Shown: positions 1-8,179, numbered from the stretch's first letter. The stretch: DNA of 64,000 nt from a virus (IMGVR_UViG_3300037042_004723:1-64000), one strand, 5' to 3'. Program-made: numbers and translations. Notes: generated from the sequence alone by a model not told the origin.

Positions 1-16
1 TGATGATGATGTTCAT
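1..16 (-). CDS. 5' end of a leftward gene cut by the window edge
   Basis: Only the first five codons (MNIII) lie in the window. An AGGA Shine-Dalgarno-like sequence sits 5 nt before the ATG, and the class I promoter at 58-87 points at it, leaving a leader of about 40 nt. Nothing can be said about function. Confidence 0.35.
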
Positions 17-57
17 TGTTCCTGTTCGACGTGCCGCAGGGGCAGGTTCTGACAGTA

Positions 58-87
58 ACTACAATCGAGACCCGAGAAACTTTCAGT
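58..87 (-). promoter_or_regulatory. Class I promoter
   Basis: TGAAAG then TGTAGT in leftward orientation. The TGA stop of the upstream 46-aa gene is the first three bases of the TGAAAG box, an overlap seen many times in this window. Here no start codon follows at 6 nt; the next ATG is about 40 nt away. Confidence 0.55.
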
Positions 88-223
88 CTTTCTTGTCTGG
101 CTTGGCGTCGGGGTTCACCTTGACGGTGACGGCAGTCCGCACGACCTCCGGATGGACATCGCAGTACCCGTCATGGTCGAGGTCGCGCTCGCAGCACTGG
201 GTCTTCTTCTCGGGCTCGGTCAT
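83..223 (-). CDS. Small acidic CC-containing protein (46 aa)
   Basis: This 46-residue frame contains a Cys-Cys pair and a D-L-D-H-D-G-Y-C-D stretch around residues 16-24 that resembles an EF-hand/dockerin-type calcium loop (DxDxDG). It is the last gene of the leftward IF-3 cluster, 35 nt downstream of IF-3. Its stop overlaps the next promoter. The resemblance to a calcium loop is by motif only; function unknown. Confidence 0.55.
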   Translation of the reverse strand: MTEPEKKTQCCERDLDHDGYCDVHPEVVRTAVTVKVNPDAKPDKKD

Positions 224-258
224 GGCCCCAGGTGACAACGCGCAGGCCGTATTGTCAA

Positions 259-801
259 CTACTTGGGCGCCATCGTCATGCTCATCGCCTTGCCCTCGTA
301 GCGGGGCATGCTGATTAGCTTGGCGATATCCATGAGTTCTTTGGCTACCCTGTCCAGGACGATCTTGCCGACCTCAGGGTGAGCGTTCTCGCGGCCCTTG
401 AATCGGACCTCGAACTGAACCTTGTGACCCTCTTCGATGAACTCGCGCGAGTTCTTAATCTTGAAGGCCATGTCGTGCTCGTCGGTCTTTGGGCGGAAGC
501 GGATTTGCTTCAGCTCGGACTGGAACGAGTTCTTCTTCTGCTCGTTCGCCTTCTTGGCGGCCTCGTACTTGAATTTACCGTAATCGCAGATTTTGCATAC
601 CGGCGGCTGCGCAGTAGGCGAAATCTCAATAAGGTCAAGTCCAAGGTCCTGCGCCTTGGCCAAAGCTTCATGGGACGACATGACTCCTAGCTGGGACCCA
701 TCATCCATGACCACTCTGATTTCCAGCACCCGGATTTGGTGATTTATCCTGGGTCCATTACTGCGTGGCCTGCTGCGATCCGTCGATTGAAACGGTGGCA
801 A
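259..801 (-). CDS. infC: Phage-encoded translation initiation factor IF-3
   Basis: A full-length, two-domain IF-3 of 180 residues. The N-domain carries EALAKAQDLGLDLIEISP and PPVCKICDYGKFKYE (about residues 45-80), a lysine-rich linker follows, and the C-domain has KQIRFRP, EEGHKVQFEVRFKGRENAH and a C-terminal MTMAPK like bacterial IF-3. In E. coli the matching RFRGRE arginines contact the 30S P-site region, and they are kept here. The best start is TTG at 801 with AAAGGAG about 9 nt upstream; rare start codons are typical of infC. Its neighbours are phage-type genes, not rpmI/rplT, so this is not the host locus. IF-3 controls start-site selection and normally disfavours leaderless mRNAs in E. 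coli, which matters because most genes here look leaderless. Confidence 0.93.
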   Translation of the reverse strand: MPPFQSTDRSRPRSNGPRINHQIRVLEIRVVMDDGSQLGVMSSHEALAKAQDLGLDLIEISPTAQPPVCKICDYGKFKYEAAKKANEQKKNSFQSELKQIRFRPKTDEHDMAFKIKNSREFIEEGHKVQFEVRFKGRENAHPEVGKIVLDRVAKELMDIAKLISMPRYEGKAMSMTMAPK

Positions 802-803
802 TT

Positions 804-986
804 CTAATTCTCCTTTGATGGGCTGTAGTCGAAGGCTCTATCCAAGCATATGTCTCTGAGGTCGTCAAAGTCTTTGGTAAATTCTTCGTCCCGGCCCTCG
901 AATGGAATCTGCCTGGCGCGGAGGCTCTCGATCAATTTCCACATGAGCCAATACTGTTTTTTATTCAGCTGTTTCTTGTTGCTCAT
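804..986 (-). CDS. Small basic/acidic hypothetical protein
   Basis: Sixty residues beginning MSNKKQLNKKQYW, charged, with no recognisable domain. It overlaps the 3' end of the helicase gene by 26 nt and ends 2 nt before the IF-3 start, so it is co-transcribed with both. Function unknown. Confidence 0.6.
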   Translation of the reverse strand: MSNKKQLNKKQYWLMWKLIESLRARQIPFEGRDEEFTKDFDDLRDICLDRAFDYSPSKEN

Positions 987-3804
987 CTGATTTCGGCCTC
1001 AGCTGGATGATGTTCGAGAGATTCGACGGCTCGGTGATTTCGAGACCGCGCTGTCTAAGAAATGACTCGGCAAGCCGTTTGACGTCGGGCGCGCTGGCCT
1101 GGGCGGTTTCGATGAGGTCTGCGTTGGGGTCGCGGATACCCTGGCTCTGGGACTTCTTGACGCCGAGAACGTCCAGCATCACGGGGTCGCTGCCGTAGTC
1201 GGATAGGAGGAAGTAGGCCATCACTGGATCTGTCTGGCCATCACGGTGGACTCGTCCAATACATTGTTCGTGAACGCCGGGAGACCAGTCCAGCTCACCG
1301 AAAACGACGGTCCTGCACTTGAATTGGAGCCCGTCGAGGCCGGCGCCGGCTCGGAGGGACATCATCAAGATCTTCGACTCGCCGCTCAGGAACTTCTCCT
1401 TAGCGAGCTGCTTCTGGTTGTCGCTCTCGCTGCCGGTGTACATGACCGGTCCCAGGTCGGCCAGCTTGGCGTTGAGGATATCGTAGACCTCGCGATGCCA
1501 GGCGTACAGCAGGACAGGCTCATCGGCCTCGGCAAGCATCCTGACAAAGTCAGCGACGTAGGGGCTGTTGTGCGTGACTGTATAGTCATGCAGAAGAAAC
1601 AACCCGTCGCCGTCCAGAGCGAATCCATGAAAAGTTCCACGACCGACAGATTTGATTTTGATCCCTGACCTGAGTGGGTCTTTAACCTGCCGCCGTGGTG
1701 ATGATTTTTTTCTCACAATACGAAGCGGAAGATTTTCAACTCCATTGCCATAGACGCTAACAAGGAAGGCGGGGAAGCTTTTGCCTGTTTGGTTTTTGGC
1801 TGTGATTTTTTTGACTTTGCTTGCGAGCCCAAGAGACATCGCGAGTTGACAGATCTGATCTGCCAGATGTTCCCATTTGCTGCTGATCGTGTAGCACCCA
1901 GGGCAGTTTAGGTGTCCATCGGTATCTAGTAACCCAGCTAGCAGCAGTTCTCTGTTCCGCCTGGAGTTAATCAGATATTTGTCCGGTATGTGCTTATTTT
2001 GAAATACTTTTAGTTCTTTCAGTAACTGAATCAGTTTATTATGACTAACGAATCCACGGCGACCGACGACTGAATTTCCGGTCCATCCTGGTGATATTCT
2101 GTATGTAGGAGCCGTCCGATCTGGCGCTTTTACTGTGACGAGAAGGCCGTACTGTTTAGCGAAATCACACATGAAATCTGCGATTTCTTCATCGGCAGAA
2201 GTAACAGCAGCAGAATCGCTGGTTCCATCACCTAGCCACAGTCCAAGGAAGTATGGATCTAGCGGTACCGATACCTCAGGGAATTCAATGCCAACCTTAA
2301 ATCCCTTTAGTAAATGATGAAAGTATGGCTTCTTACTTAGGTATTCGTCGACAGATATCTCAATATGGTCACCTTTGATGTATGGTGCGAAGGCGTTTTT
2401 GTTGTTCTTCCTAAGAACGCCAGTTATTTTGAGTGCTAATATGTGATCGCCGTTTACTCTGTATGGTGCAAACAATGGCCTGCGAGAGGTCGATGACACT
2501 TCATGCATCTCGCCACGCCCAGATGACGTAGTGAGAATCTTTCTCGGCTTGCTGTCAGGTCCCATGAGAAGATCGCCGGGCTTTAGATTTTCGACCGCTT
2601 CCGTTGTTCCGTCATACTTTATTACTCGTGTCCCTGGAGCCAAACATTTGGCGATTCCTGTAGCCTGCCTGACGATGTTGGACAGCTCCTCTGCCGCCTG
2701 CATCTTGACGCCCTTTTTGAGGGTGTTTTGAGACAGGATGATTTTCGCAAGCTCGGCAGCCGAATCCTCGATTTTACTGAGGGCTTCGGTGTCGGCTTCG
2801 ACTGCCTGGACGATCTTCGAGAGGGGTTCCAGCTCCCGGCCGACTTCGCTTCGGGTCCGGCGGATCATGAGGCCCTGTTCGCGCATGTAGGATCCGAACG
2901 ACTTGGGGTCCCGAATCTTGGGCCGGTCGGAGTTGTATGAGTCGCACCACTCGCGCGTGAACTCGTCCTTTTGTCCAAGGCAGCCAGGCTCGATCGCGTT
3001 CATGACGCTGAATATCTCGCCGCCGTAGTTGAAGATAGGCGTGGCACTGAGGCCGACTCTCAGTGAGGCGCCCTCCGAGACGTGCATGGCAGCGCTGTAT
3101 TTTTGGGACTCGGCGCGGCGTAGCTCCTGGACCTCGTCGTAGATGACGGTCTTCACAACGCCGGCAAGGGTTTCCGCCCAACCACCGAGCTTGTGGTAGT
3201 TGATGATCAGGACGTCCGGGAACAGCACTTTCTCCCCGCCCTTTCCCTTGCAGACGTCGTAGACGGTGCCTTTTTTGATGACGTGGGTCCTCAGTTTGGG
3301 GAGGAACTTGTCGATCTCTTTGGCCCACTGCTTTGGCAAGTGCGCCAACGTGACCACGAGGGCGGGCAGGTTCGACGGGTCGGTAAGCGTGCAGATGCTT
3401 GTCGCTGTTTTGCCAAGGCCGACATCATCGGCGACCAGGAGCCGGCCGGTTCGCATGGCCAGGTCGGCTGCGATTCTCTGATATTCGCGTGGCTGGAGGG
3501 CCAGCTCGAATTCAGGCGCGGTGTAATCGCCTTCTTGCACCTGATGGACGAGAAGCTCGACATTGCGATGCTCCTCGGTCTTCTCTTCCAGGCTGCGGCG
3601 GTCTGCCTTGGACATCTCCATCGGGTATCTGATCAGGAACCACCCGAGTTCGTGTGAATTCTCGGCCGACGCCGACAGGGACAGCTTGCCGTACTGGTTT
3701 TTGTTGATCTTCTGGAAGACGCGCTTGAGGCGCAGGGCTACCTGCGGCTCGGTCTCAATGATCCAGTACCTGCCATTGAGGGTGACGGTTCCATACGATC
3801 TCAC
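961..3804 (-). CDS. SNF2-family helicase interrupted by an intein
   Basis: A 947-residue precursor. Extein motifs of an SF2/SNF2 ATPase are visible: LQPREYQR (103-110, Q-motif like), Walker A DDVGLGKT (126-133), motif II IYDEVQE (221-227, DEVQ instead of DEAH), motif III GLSATP (251-256) and, after the intein, motif VI IGRVHRDGQ. The intein occupies residues 387-746, so the spliced enzyme would be about 587 aa. Start is GTG, sharing GTGA with the stop of the nuclease-like gene upstream, which implies translational coupling. Likely a dsDNA translocase or remodeler working with the adjacent nuclease-like protein; substrate unknown. Confidence 0.88.
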   Translation of the reverse strand: MRSYGTVTLNGRYWIIETEPQVALRLKRVFQKINKNQYGKLSLSASAENSHELGWFLIRYPMEMSKADRRSLEEKTEEHRNVELLVHQVQEGDYTAPEFELALQPREYQRIAADLAMRTGRLLVADDVGLGKTATSICTLTDPSNLPALVVTLAHLPKQWAKEIDKFLPKLRTHVIKKGTVYDVCKGKGGEKVLFPDVLIINYHKLGGWAETLAGVVKTVIYDEVQELRRAESQKYSAAMHVSEGASLRVGLSATPIFNYGGEIFSVMNAIEPGCLGQKDEFTREWCDSYNSDRPKIRDPKSFGSYMREQGLMIRRTRSEVGRELEPLSKIVQAVEADTEALSKIEDSAAELAKIILSQNTLKKGVKMQAAEELSNIVRQATGIAKCLAPGTRVIKYDGTTEAVENLKPGDLLMGPDSKPRKILTTSSGRGEMHEVSSTSRRPLFAPYRVNGDHILALKITGVLRKNNKNAFAPYIKGDHIEISVDEYLSKKPYFHHLLKGFKVGIEFPEVSVPLDPYFLGLWLGDGTSDSAAVTSADEEIADFMCDFAKQYGLLVTVKAPDRTAPTYRISPGWTGNSVVGRRGFVSHNKLIQLLKELKVFQNKHIPDKYLINSRRNRELLLAGLLDTDGHLNCPGCYTISSKWEHLADQICQLAMSLGLASKVKKITAKNQTGKSFPAFLVSVYGNGVENLPLRIVRKKSSPRRQVKDPLRSGIKIKSVGRGTFHGFALDGDGLFLLHDYTVTHNSPYVADFVRMLAEADEPVLLYAWHREVYDILNAKLADLGPVMYTGSESDNQKQLAKEKFLSGESKILMMSLRAGAGLDGLQFKCRTVVFGELDWSPGVHEQCIGRVHRDGQTDPVMAYFLLSDYGSDPVMLDVLGVKKSQSQGIRDPNADLIETAQASAPDVKRLAESFLRQRGLEITEPSNLSNIIQLRPKSDEQQETAE
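1567..2646 (-). mobile_element. Intein with LAGLIDADG endonuclease (helicase insertion)
   Basis: Encodes residues 387-746 of the helicase precursor (360 aa). It begins with Cys in CLAPGTRV (block A), has NGDHILAL (block B-like), two LAGLIDADG helices (LGLWLGDGT and LAGLLDTDGH) and ends VTHN followed by Ser as the +1 extein residue. All splice-junction residues are present, so splicing should work. The insertion separates the two helicase lobes. Confidence 0.9.
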
Positions 3805-4202
3805 AGCATGCTTCCGAGGAGGCTATGGCACCTGATGGGCTTGTGATTCATATCTTCTGGGAGATTGGCCAGGCGGGTCTTCGAGGTTACCAGGAGGATG
3901 CCTAGGACTTCGTCGTGTTGGACGTAGCGATGGATCTGGCGGGTAAGCTCGGATAGAGAGTGGTCGATCTTGGCTTCGACTGCGACCTTCTTCTCGGGCC
4001 AATAGAAGTCGACGATGTCATCGTTGGACAGCCGATGCTCCGCAAAGAAGACGCCGTCCAGTGTCCTGAACACCTTGCCGATGCCAGCCTGCAGCTCCTT
4101 TTCGTTGGAGAAGTTGAAGCGGTACTTGCTGAGGACGGAGCTTAGGTGTTCGATCCACTGGATCGCATCAACACGCGGACTGAGAGAAACGATGTCGCTC
4201 AT
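3801..4202 (-). CDS. PD-(D/E)XK-like nuclease
   Basis: A 133-aa protein with the pattern NDDIVDFYWPEKKVAVEAKID near residues 60-80, matching the D-x(n)-(D/E)-x-K core of the PD-(D/E)XK fold (Asp in VDF, Glu-Ala-Lys at the end of the next strand). It overlaps both neighbours by 4 nt (ATGA upstream, GTGA into the helicase), so it is probably made stoichiometrically with the SNF2 helicase. A restriction- or recombination-type partner nuclease is the natural inference; the fold assignment rests on the motif alone. Confidence 0.6.
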   Translation of the reverse strand: MSDIVSLSPRVDAIQWIEHLSSVLSKYRFNFSNEKELQAGIGKVFRTLDGVFFAEHRLSNDDIVDFYWPEKKVAVEAKIDHSLSELTRQIHRYVQHDEVLGILLVTSKTRLANLPEDMNHKPIRCHSLLGSML

Positions 4203-4471
4203 TCCTGGGCAGCGGTCAGTTCGGCAGGCGACGGCCCCGTTGGCCGTATATTAGTACCGGCCATGGCAAGCACGATGGAAGAGCAAGCCCGTGACGTCAT
4301 GAGTACAGTCGTTGAGAAGTTGCTTGATGCTTCTTCAAGTGCCTGAAGGGAAATGGAATCCCATTGGTTGCTGTGAGCGTTCGTGATGGCGAACTGCACT
4401 CTGGCGAAAGCCGCCAGGACGGCGTCCTGCTTGATCTGGAATTCATCACGTAGTATTTCAATTTTCGACAT
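4199..4471 (-). CDS. Hypothetical protein, first gene of nuclease-helicase-IF-3 operon
   Basis: Ninety residues, helical in appearance (MSKIEILRDEFQIKQ...). It overlaps the nuclease gene by 4 nt (ATGA). No strong Shine-Dalgarno sequence is seen; a GAGAAA tract lies about 6 nt upstream. Function unknown. Confidence 0.6.
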   Translation of the reverse strand: MSKIEILRDEFQIKQDAVLAAFARVQFAITNAHSNQWDSISLQALEEASSNFSTTVLMTSRACSSIVLAMAGTNIRPTGPSPAELTAAQE

Positions 4472-4568
4472 GCTGTTTCTCTTTCATCTTCTCGACATCG
4501 GTTGATAGCCGCCGCAAGTTCGCTTCTCATTAGCTGATTGTCAAGACAAGGCTTCAGGGGCTAGCCTT

Positions 4569-4937
4569 TCAGGGGAACAGCTCGGCCATGATCTGATCCC
4601 TAAGTAGGGCCAGTTTCAAGTTAACAATGTTTAGCTGTTCTTGTGTCTTGCTGCTTACATCTTCCAGTGTGGTTACGCAGTGCCAATCATCTCCGCATAG
4701 ATATAAGGCGCAGGGGCCGTAGAAACCGTCCTTGATCAGGAACTGGCGTCGACCTAGTCCGCCGAGGCTGACATCGGAAACCATGTGCTTGAAGGGCTCC
4801 CTCTGCTCATGGTTTGCCGAAGCGAATGCCACCAGGTGCTGGAAGATGCGGCCGGCGATCTCCGGTGATATGGGGATCAGCGGCGCCCTGCAATCGTCTG
4901 GAAATGAAATTAGATCAACGCCGAGGATGGAGCCCAT
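4569..4937 (-). CDS. Hypothetical protein (122 aa)
   Basis: Compact globular-looking protein with GGLGRRQFLIKDGFYGPCALYLCGDDW in the middle. It is followed after 97 nt by the nuclease operon, with a TTGACA box in the gap that may start a new transcript. No family recognised. Confidence 0.6.
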   Translation of the reverse strand: MGSILGVDLISFPDDCRAPLIPISPEIAGRIFQHLVAFASANHEQREPFKHMVSDVSLGGLGRRQFLIKDGFYGPCALYLCGDDWHCVTTLEDVSSKTQEQLNIVNLKLALLRDQIMAELFP

Positions 4938-4946
4938 GCCGACATC

Positions 4947-5120
4947 CTATCTGGTTTCGCATTTCCGGTCTGGCGCCCACGACGGTGTGGACTTCAACGG
5001 CTTCCAGGTCTGCGGATGCTTGCATTTAGCATCTGCCTTGTTCCCCATGAAGATGGCCACGGCCAGGATGAGGCCGAAGGCTGCCTGGAGCGCGAGGATG
5101 CCGAGGAGGGTCTTGATCAT
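4947..5120 (-). CDS. Small single-pass membrane protein
   Basis: A 57-aa frame beginning MIKTLLGILALQAAFGLILA: a hydrophobic N-terminal helix, then a short basic tail with two cysteines. The ATG shares ATGA with the stop of the upstream gene, a strong sign of a real coupled gene. It could be an exported or membrane-anchored peptide; a lysis accessory role is possible but unsupported. Confidence 0.6.
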   Translation of the reverse strand: MIKTLLGILALQAAFGLILAVAIFMGNKADAKCKHPQTWKPLKSTPSWAPDRKCETR

Positions 5121-5470
5121 TGTGGTTTAGGTCCAAAGCCTGAGTAGGGAACCGTGTTCGTGAAGTTCCCGGTCTGCACGGGGAGGTCTCGGTCCCAGTT
5201 CGCAGTGCGGTCTTGTGAGACCTGGTCTTCCAAGTCTTTGCTGAAGTCGTAACACTCGAACGGGTCAAAATTGTCCCCGTTGATGGCCAGGTATCGAACG
5301 AATTCCTGACGTGGACTGCGGCCATCCCCGACGAACAGCGACAGCACCTCGTTGGTCAGGGTGTTTCTCAGGCGGATCATCCACTGAGCGCCGCGCGCTC
5401 GCCCCTCTTGTAACTGCTGCCTGATCTGCGGTTGGAGCTTAGATTTCTCTTCGTTGAAATATTGGCTCAC
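5117..5470 (-). CDS. Hypothetical protein (117 aa)
   Basis: Begins with GTG (MSQYFNEEKSKLQPQ), hydrophilic, proline/glycine-rich C-terminus. Coupled by ATGA overlap to the small membrane protein that follows. No family recognised. Confidence 0.6.
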   Translation of the reverse strand: MSQYFNEEKSKLQPQIRQQLQEGRARGAQWMIRLRNTLTNEVLSLFVGDGRSPRQEFVRYLAINGDNFDPFECYDFSKDLEDQVSQDRTANWDRDLPVQTGNFTNTVPYSGFGPKPQ

Positions 5471-5482
5471 CTGTTCAATATA

Positions 5483-6190
5483 TCAGGACGCTGGGGCAGC
5501 GTCATCCTTTGGCGGAGGGCCGCCGAAGTCGAACTCGTCATTGCGGTGGACCGTCATGAGCACGTTACGCTTCATGTAGAAGATCCACTCCACGCCGTTC
5601 TCGTCGGTGACGGTGTAAAGGTCGACGCGCTGGGACCTGTGCTTGTTCTTGCCCGGCTTGGTCCGCTTGGTATAGCTGGTGCCCTGAGCCTTCTTCTGGC
5701 TGCTGTTGTATTGGGCCAGCGGGTACAGCCGTTCGATCATGTTTGCCGCATCGACGACCGAGTCGAAGCCTGCGCGGATTTTAGCCATCTTCAGAGCATG
5801 GGGCGGGATGACGATCTTGTTCCATGGTGTTTTAGGCTCAGGCGGTTGAGGAGGGGTTGCCACCGGCCTGGTTAGCGGGACTCTGCGCCTGGGGTCGTCG
5901 GCCTTGTCGTAGATCTGACCATCAACGTAGATTTTTCCGATCTTACCTTCGACATAGATCTTTCCTCCGGCGCTGTCGCGGATGCGCGCCTGGCACGGCA
6001 GGCACTCCTCGGTGATCACGTGAGTGGCCTCGCTCTCCCAGCGGCGTTCGCTCTCCAGCCGACATGGCAGACCGCACGGAGCTTCGTGGTTGCGAAACCG
6101 CATGCCCTTCTTCTGGCCGTTTTTCATGATCCAGAGACGTCGGATATTCTGCCCACAGCATGGGCATTCTGCAGGTGACAGTTTCGCCAT
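5483..6190 (-). CDS. Zinc-ribbon hypothetical protein (235 aa)
   Basis: The N-terminal CPCCGQNIRRLW (residues 9-20), later CGLPC and CLPC pairs suggest one or two zinc sites. The middle has a short tandem KIYVEGKIGKIYVDGQIYD repeat and a proline-rich linker. The C-terminal part (LYTVTDENGVEWIFYMKRN) looks like a small beta domain. It starts at a TGATG overlap with the preceding gene. Function unknown; nucleic-acid binding is plausible. Confidence 0.65.
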   Translation of the reverse strand: MAKLSPAECPCCGQNIRRLWIMKNGQKKGMRFRNHEAPCGLPCRLESERRWESEATHVITEECLPCQARIRDSAGGKIYVEGKIGKIYVDGQIYDKADDPRRRVPLTRPVATPPQPPEPKTPWNKIVIPPHALKMAKIRAGFDSVVDAANMIERLYPLAQYNSSQKKAQGTSYTKRTKPGKNKHRSQRVDLYTVTDENGVEWIFYMKRNVLMTVHRNDEFDFGGPPPKDDAAPAS

Positions 6191-6636
6191 CAGTCCACGT
6201 AGTCGCGATCCCAGCGAGCATCTTCTATAGCTTCAGCCCTTGCCTCCATGGCGTATTCGTAGCGCCCCCGGGCGTCCTCTTCGCAGGCTTCGTACATCTC
6301 GTCTTGGATGTATTCCTCTGCCTTGTCCAGAGCAGTCTTGCCGCACCATTTATCCTTGGGGTCATCCTGGAACTGGTGCTGTTCGACGATCCCCTCAAGG
6401 AAGACGGAGAACGGGACGCGCTCCCATGGAGTATTCGGGTCGTTGGTTCGACGGCGCTTGATGTCGCCACTCATCACGTCGGCGGTTCCGCCTTCTGCCG
6501 GGTAACAATCCTCGGGAGGTCCAGAAATCCTTGCTGGTACGTATGGCTCGTAGCTGTCAGCTTCGACCTCGTACTCGTACTCGACGTACTCACCGTTGAT
6601 GATGTGCTCGATGTAGAAGGCTTTAGTGACGGCCAT
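6190..6636 (-). CDS. Acidic tyrosine-rich hypothetical protein
   Basis: 148 aa, strongly acidic, with runs such as YVEYEYEVEADSYEPY near residues 18-33 and a C-terminal helical segment. Overlaps neighbours on both sides (14 nt upstream, TGATG downstream), so it sits in the same operon as the SWIM protein. No family recognised. Confidence 0.6.
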   Translation of the reverse strand: MAVTKAFYIEHIINGEYVEYEYEVEADSYEPYVPARISGPPEDCYPAEGGTADVMSGDIKRRRTNDPNTPWERVPFSVFLEGIVEQHQFQDDPKDKWCGKTALDKAEEYIQDEMYEACEEDARGRYEYAMEARAEAIEDARWDRDYVD

Positions 6637-6781
6637 GGTTCACCTTATCGTAGGCGTCTGACGCTTGCTCGTACGTCGTGACGATCTCCTCGCGCGCCTG
6701 GGCGGCGATGATGGTTTCGATCATCAGCTCCCTGCGCAGCTTGGGGTTGGCGAGGATGGCCTTGATGTTCACGCGACGCAT
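6623..6781 (-). CDS. Small helical protein (52 aa)
   Basis: MRRVNIKAILANPKLRRELM... is predominantly helical and charged. The ATG shares ATGA with the stop of the SWIM-domain gene and it overlaps the next gene by 14 nt. Function unknown. Confidence 0.6.
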   Translation of the reverse strand: MRRVNIKAILANPKLRRELMIETIIAAQAREEIVTTYEQASDAYDKVNHGRH

Positions 6782-7107
6782 CAGACGGCCACCACGACTG
6801 GCACGGCCGGTCCCTTGCACTTCGGACAGACGTGACCTCCGTCTTGCGCAAGCGCTTGCGCCGTAGGTTCCAGTTCGGCGTTCCACCCACAGCGCTGCGC
6901 CTTTACGGCCAGGATGTGCTTGCAGTATTTTCCCTTGCCGAACTGGTACGCCTGGCAAGAGCACATCCAGTCGTACTGGACTAAGTGAGACGGGAGCATT
7001 GGGCCAAAGCTGACCTTGTGCATGACCCCATTGGACCCAGGCCACTCGGTTTGCCATGCCTTGTTGGATGAGCAAATCCAGGTCGTCACGTTGTGAAAGT
7101 CAGGCAT
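6781..7107 (-). CDS. SWIM zinc-finger protein
   Basis: A 108-aa protein with CSCQAYQFGKGKYCKHILAVK (residues 49-69), the CxCx(n)CxH pattern of the SWIM zinc finger, and a second CPKC near the C-terminus. SWIM domains bind DNA or protein and accompany SNF2 enzymes and recombination factors. Class I promoter directly upstream with 6 nt between TGTAGT and the ATG, so the mRNA should be leaderless; first gene of the operon running to about 4.9 kb. Confidence 0.8.
   Translation of the reverse strand: MPDFHNVTTWICSSNKAWQTEWPGSNGVMHKVSFGPMLPSHLVQYDWMCSCQAYQFGKGKYCKHILAVKAQRCGWNAELEPTAQALAQDGGHVCPKCKGPAVPVVVAV
6846..6861. repeat. Dispersed palindrome GCGCAAGCGCTTGCGC
   Basis: Perfect 16-bp palindrome, here inside the SWIM-protein coding sequence. 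One of nine copies or close variants in the window; the core resembles LacI/GalR-family operators. Confidence 0.7.
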
Positions 7108-7163
7108 ATCCTAACTACAATTCAGGTCGCTGTTTCTTTCAGTAAATCAGCAGGCAGGTACAT

Positions 7164-7484
7164 CTACTTGCCGATCATGCTGCTGAGGGCAGCGCCAGCA
7201 TTGCGCCGCCAATCCTCGCGGTCAGAGGTCATCTTGTGAACCAGTGCAGGGCTGATGGCCAGGGCGAGATTCATGATCCGCTGCGCTGCCTTGGCGCCGA
7301 TGATGGACCCCGTATCGAGGTCGGCTACGTCCAACAAGCAGCGAATCATCAGTTCATCCGCCTTGGCGTCCCAGTGCGACATGGGCTTGCCGTTGAAGTG
7401 GCCCTTGCCGTCCACAGGGAAGCCGGGCATCGCTGGCTCGGCGGGCTTGCGCTTCTTGGACCTATCATTGATCGTCTTGCTCAT
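7164..7484 (-). CDS. Hypothetical protein (106 aa)
   Basis: Basic N-terminus (MSKTINDRSKKRKPAEP) followed by a helical domain. It is a monocistronic-looking unit with a class I promoter 6 nt before its ATG (TGTAGA then TAGGTC). No family recognised. Confidence 0.65.
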   Translation of the reverse strand: MSKTINDRSKKRKPAEPAMPGFPVDGKGHFNGKPMSHWDAKADELMIRCLLDVADLDTGSIIGAKAAQRIMNLALAISPALVHKMTSDREDWRRNAGAALSSMIGK

Positions 7485-7545
7485 GACCTATCTACAATCG
7501 AGCCATGAGAAAATTTCGTCTCAAATACGCCCATTGTCTAGACGG

Positions 7546-7863
7546 CTACGGGTACCGGACTTTGCTATCGGCTTTTCGCTTCTTGCGGTAGTCCGCCTGA
7601 TAGTCCCTGCATGCTTCGCAGATTTTTAGGTCTTCGAACGGCGGTTTCTTGCGGCACTGCGTGCATAGCTGGGCTGGCCTCGATTCGGTCCTTGCCGAAT
7701 AGAAGATGACGGCGGTGGCCTCGCCGCCGATCAGCTCATTGATCGGCGGCATCAACGTCACCGACTCGATGCGGGTCGGCCCTGCATCTTCGAGGAAGTT
7801 GTTTAGGCTTGCCTCGAAGGCGTCGGGCTCGCGTGGATTAAAACGCAGGACCCTTGCTCGCAT
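7546..7863 (-). CDS. C-terminal zinc-ribbon protein (105 aa)
   Basis: The C-terminal LCTQCRKKPPFEDLKICEACRDYQ gives two CxxC pairs 16 residues apart, a classic zinc ribbon, followed by a basic tail. The first 60 residues have no recognised fold. Overlaps the DUF6166-like gene upstream by 26 nt. Confidence 0.65.
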   Translation of the reverse strand: MRARVLRFNPREPDAFEASLNNFLEDAGPTRIESVTLMPPINELIGGEATAVIFYSARTESRPAQLCTQCRKKPPFEDLKICEACRDYQADYRKKRKADSKVRYP

Positions 7864-8179
7864 CTTTTTGCTCCCGCATCTTGCGGCGCGTCCACTCGAT
7901 CATCGAGTCCGACTTGATGGTCCATGCGGTGCCGCCGATCGGCGCCAGCATGTCCACCTTGAAGTCCTCGTAGTACTGGAGTGCCTTCTGGTCATCGCGG
8001 TAGAAATCACACAGCATAGCCAGCGCTAACTGCGCTGCGCCGCTGTTGACAACGCCCCAGTCAAACCCATCCGAAGAGTGATTGCGCAGCTCTTTGCGCG
8101 TCATCAGCTCAACGCCATCGCAGGTGACCAGGCACCCGTTAGCGCCTCGAACTCCTTTGTAGACAACTCCGTGTTTCAT
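7838..8179 (-). CDS. DUF6166-like protein
   Basis: The segment LRNHSSDGFDWGVVNSGAAQLALAMLCDF (about residues 31-59) matches the signature SPDGFEWGYGGSGPAQLALALL of the DUF6166 family, found in phages and mobile elements with no known role. AGGA lies 8 nt before the ATG. Confidence 0.7.
   Translation of the reverse strand: MKHGVVYKGVRGANGCLVTCDGVELMTRKELRNHSSDGFDWGVVNSGAAQLALAMLCDFYRDDQKALQYYEDFKVDMLAPIGGTAWTIKSDSMIEWTRRKMREQKDASKGPAF

Noticed and set aside
259-801. The window being host chromosome because of infC
   Set aside because: rpmI and rplT are absent, neighbours are phage-type genes with inteins and HNH enzymes, and the same promoters run through the region.
4297-4530. 77-aa leftward frame beginning MRSELAAAINRCREDE
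   Set aside because: Its opening looks protein-like, but it runs out of frame through the better-supported gene at 4199-4471.
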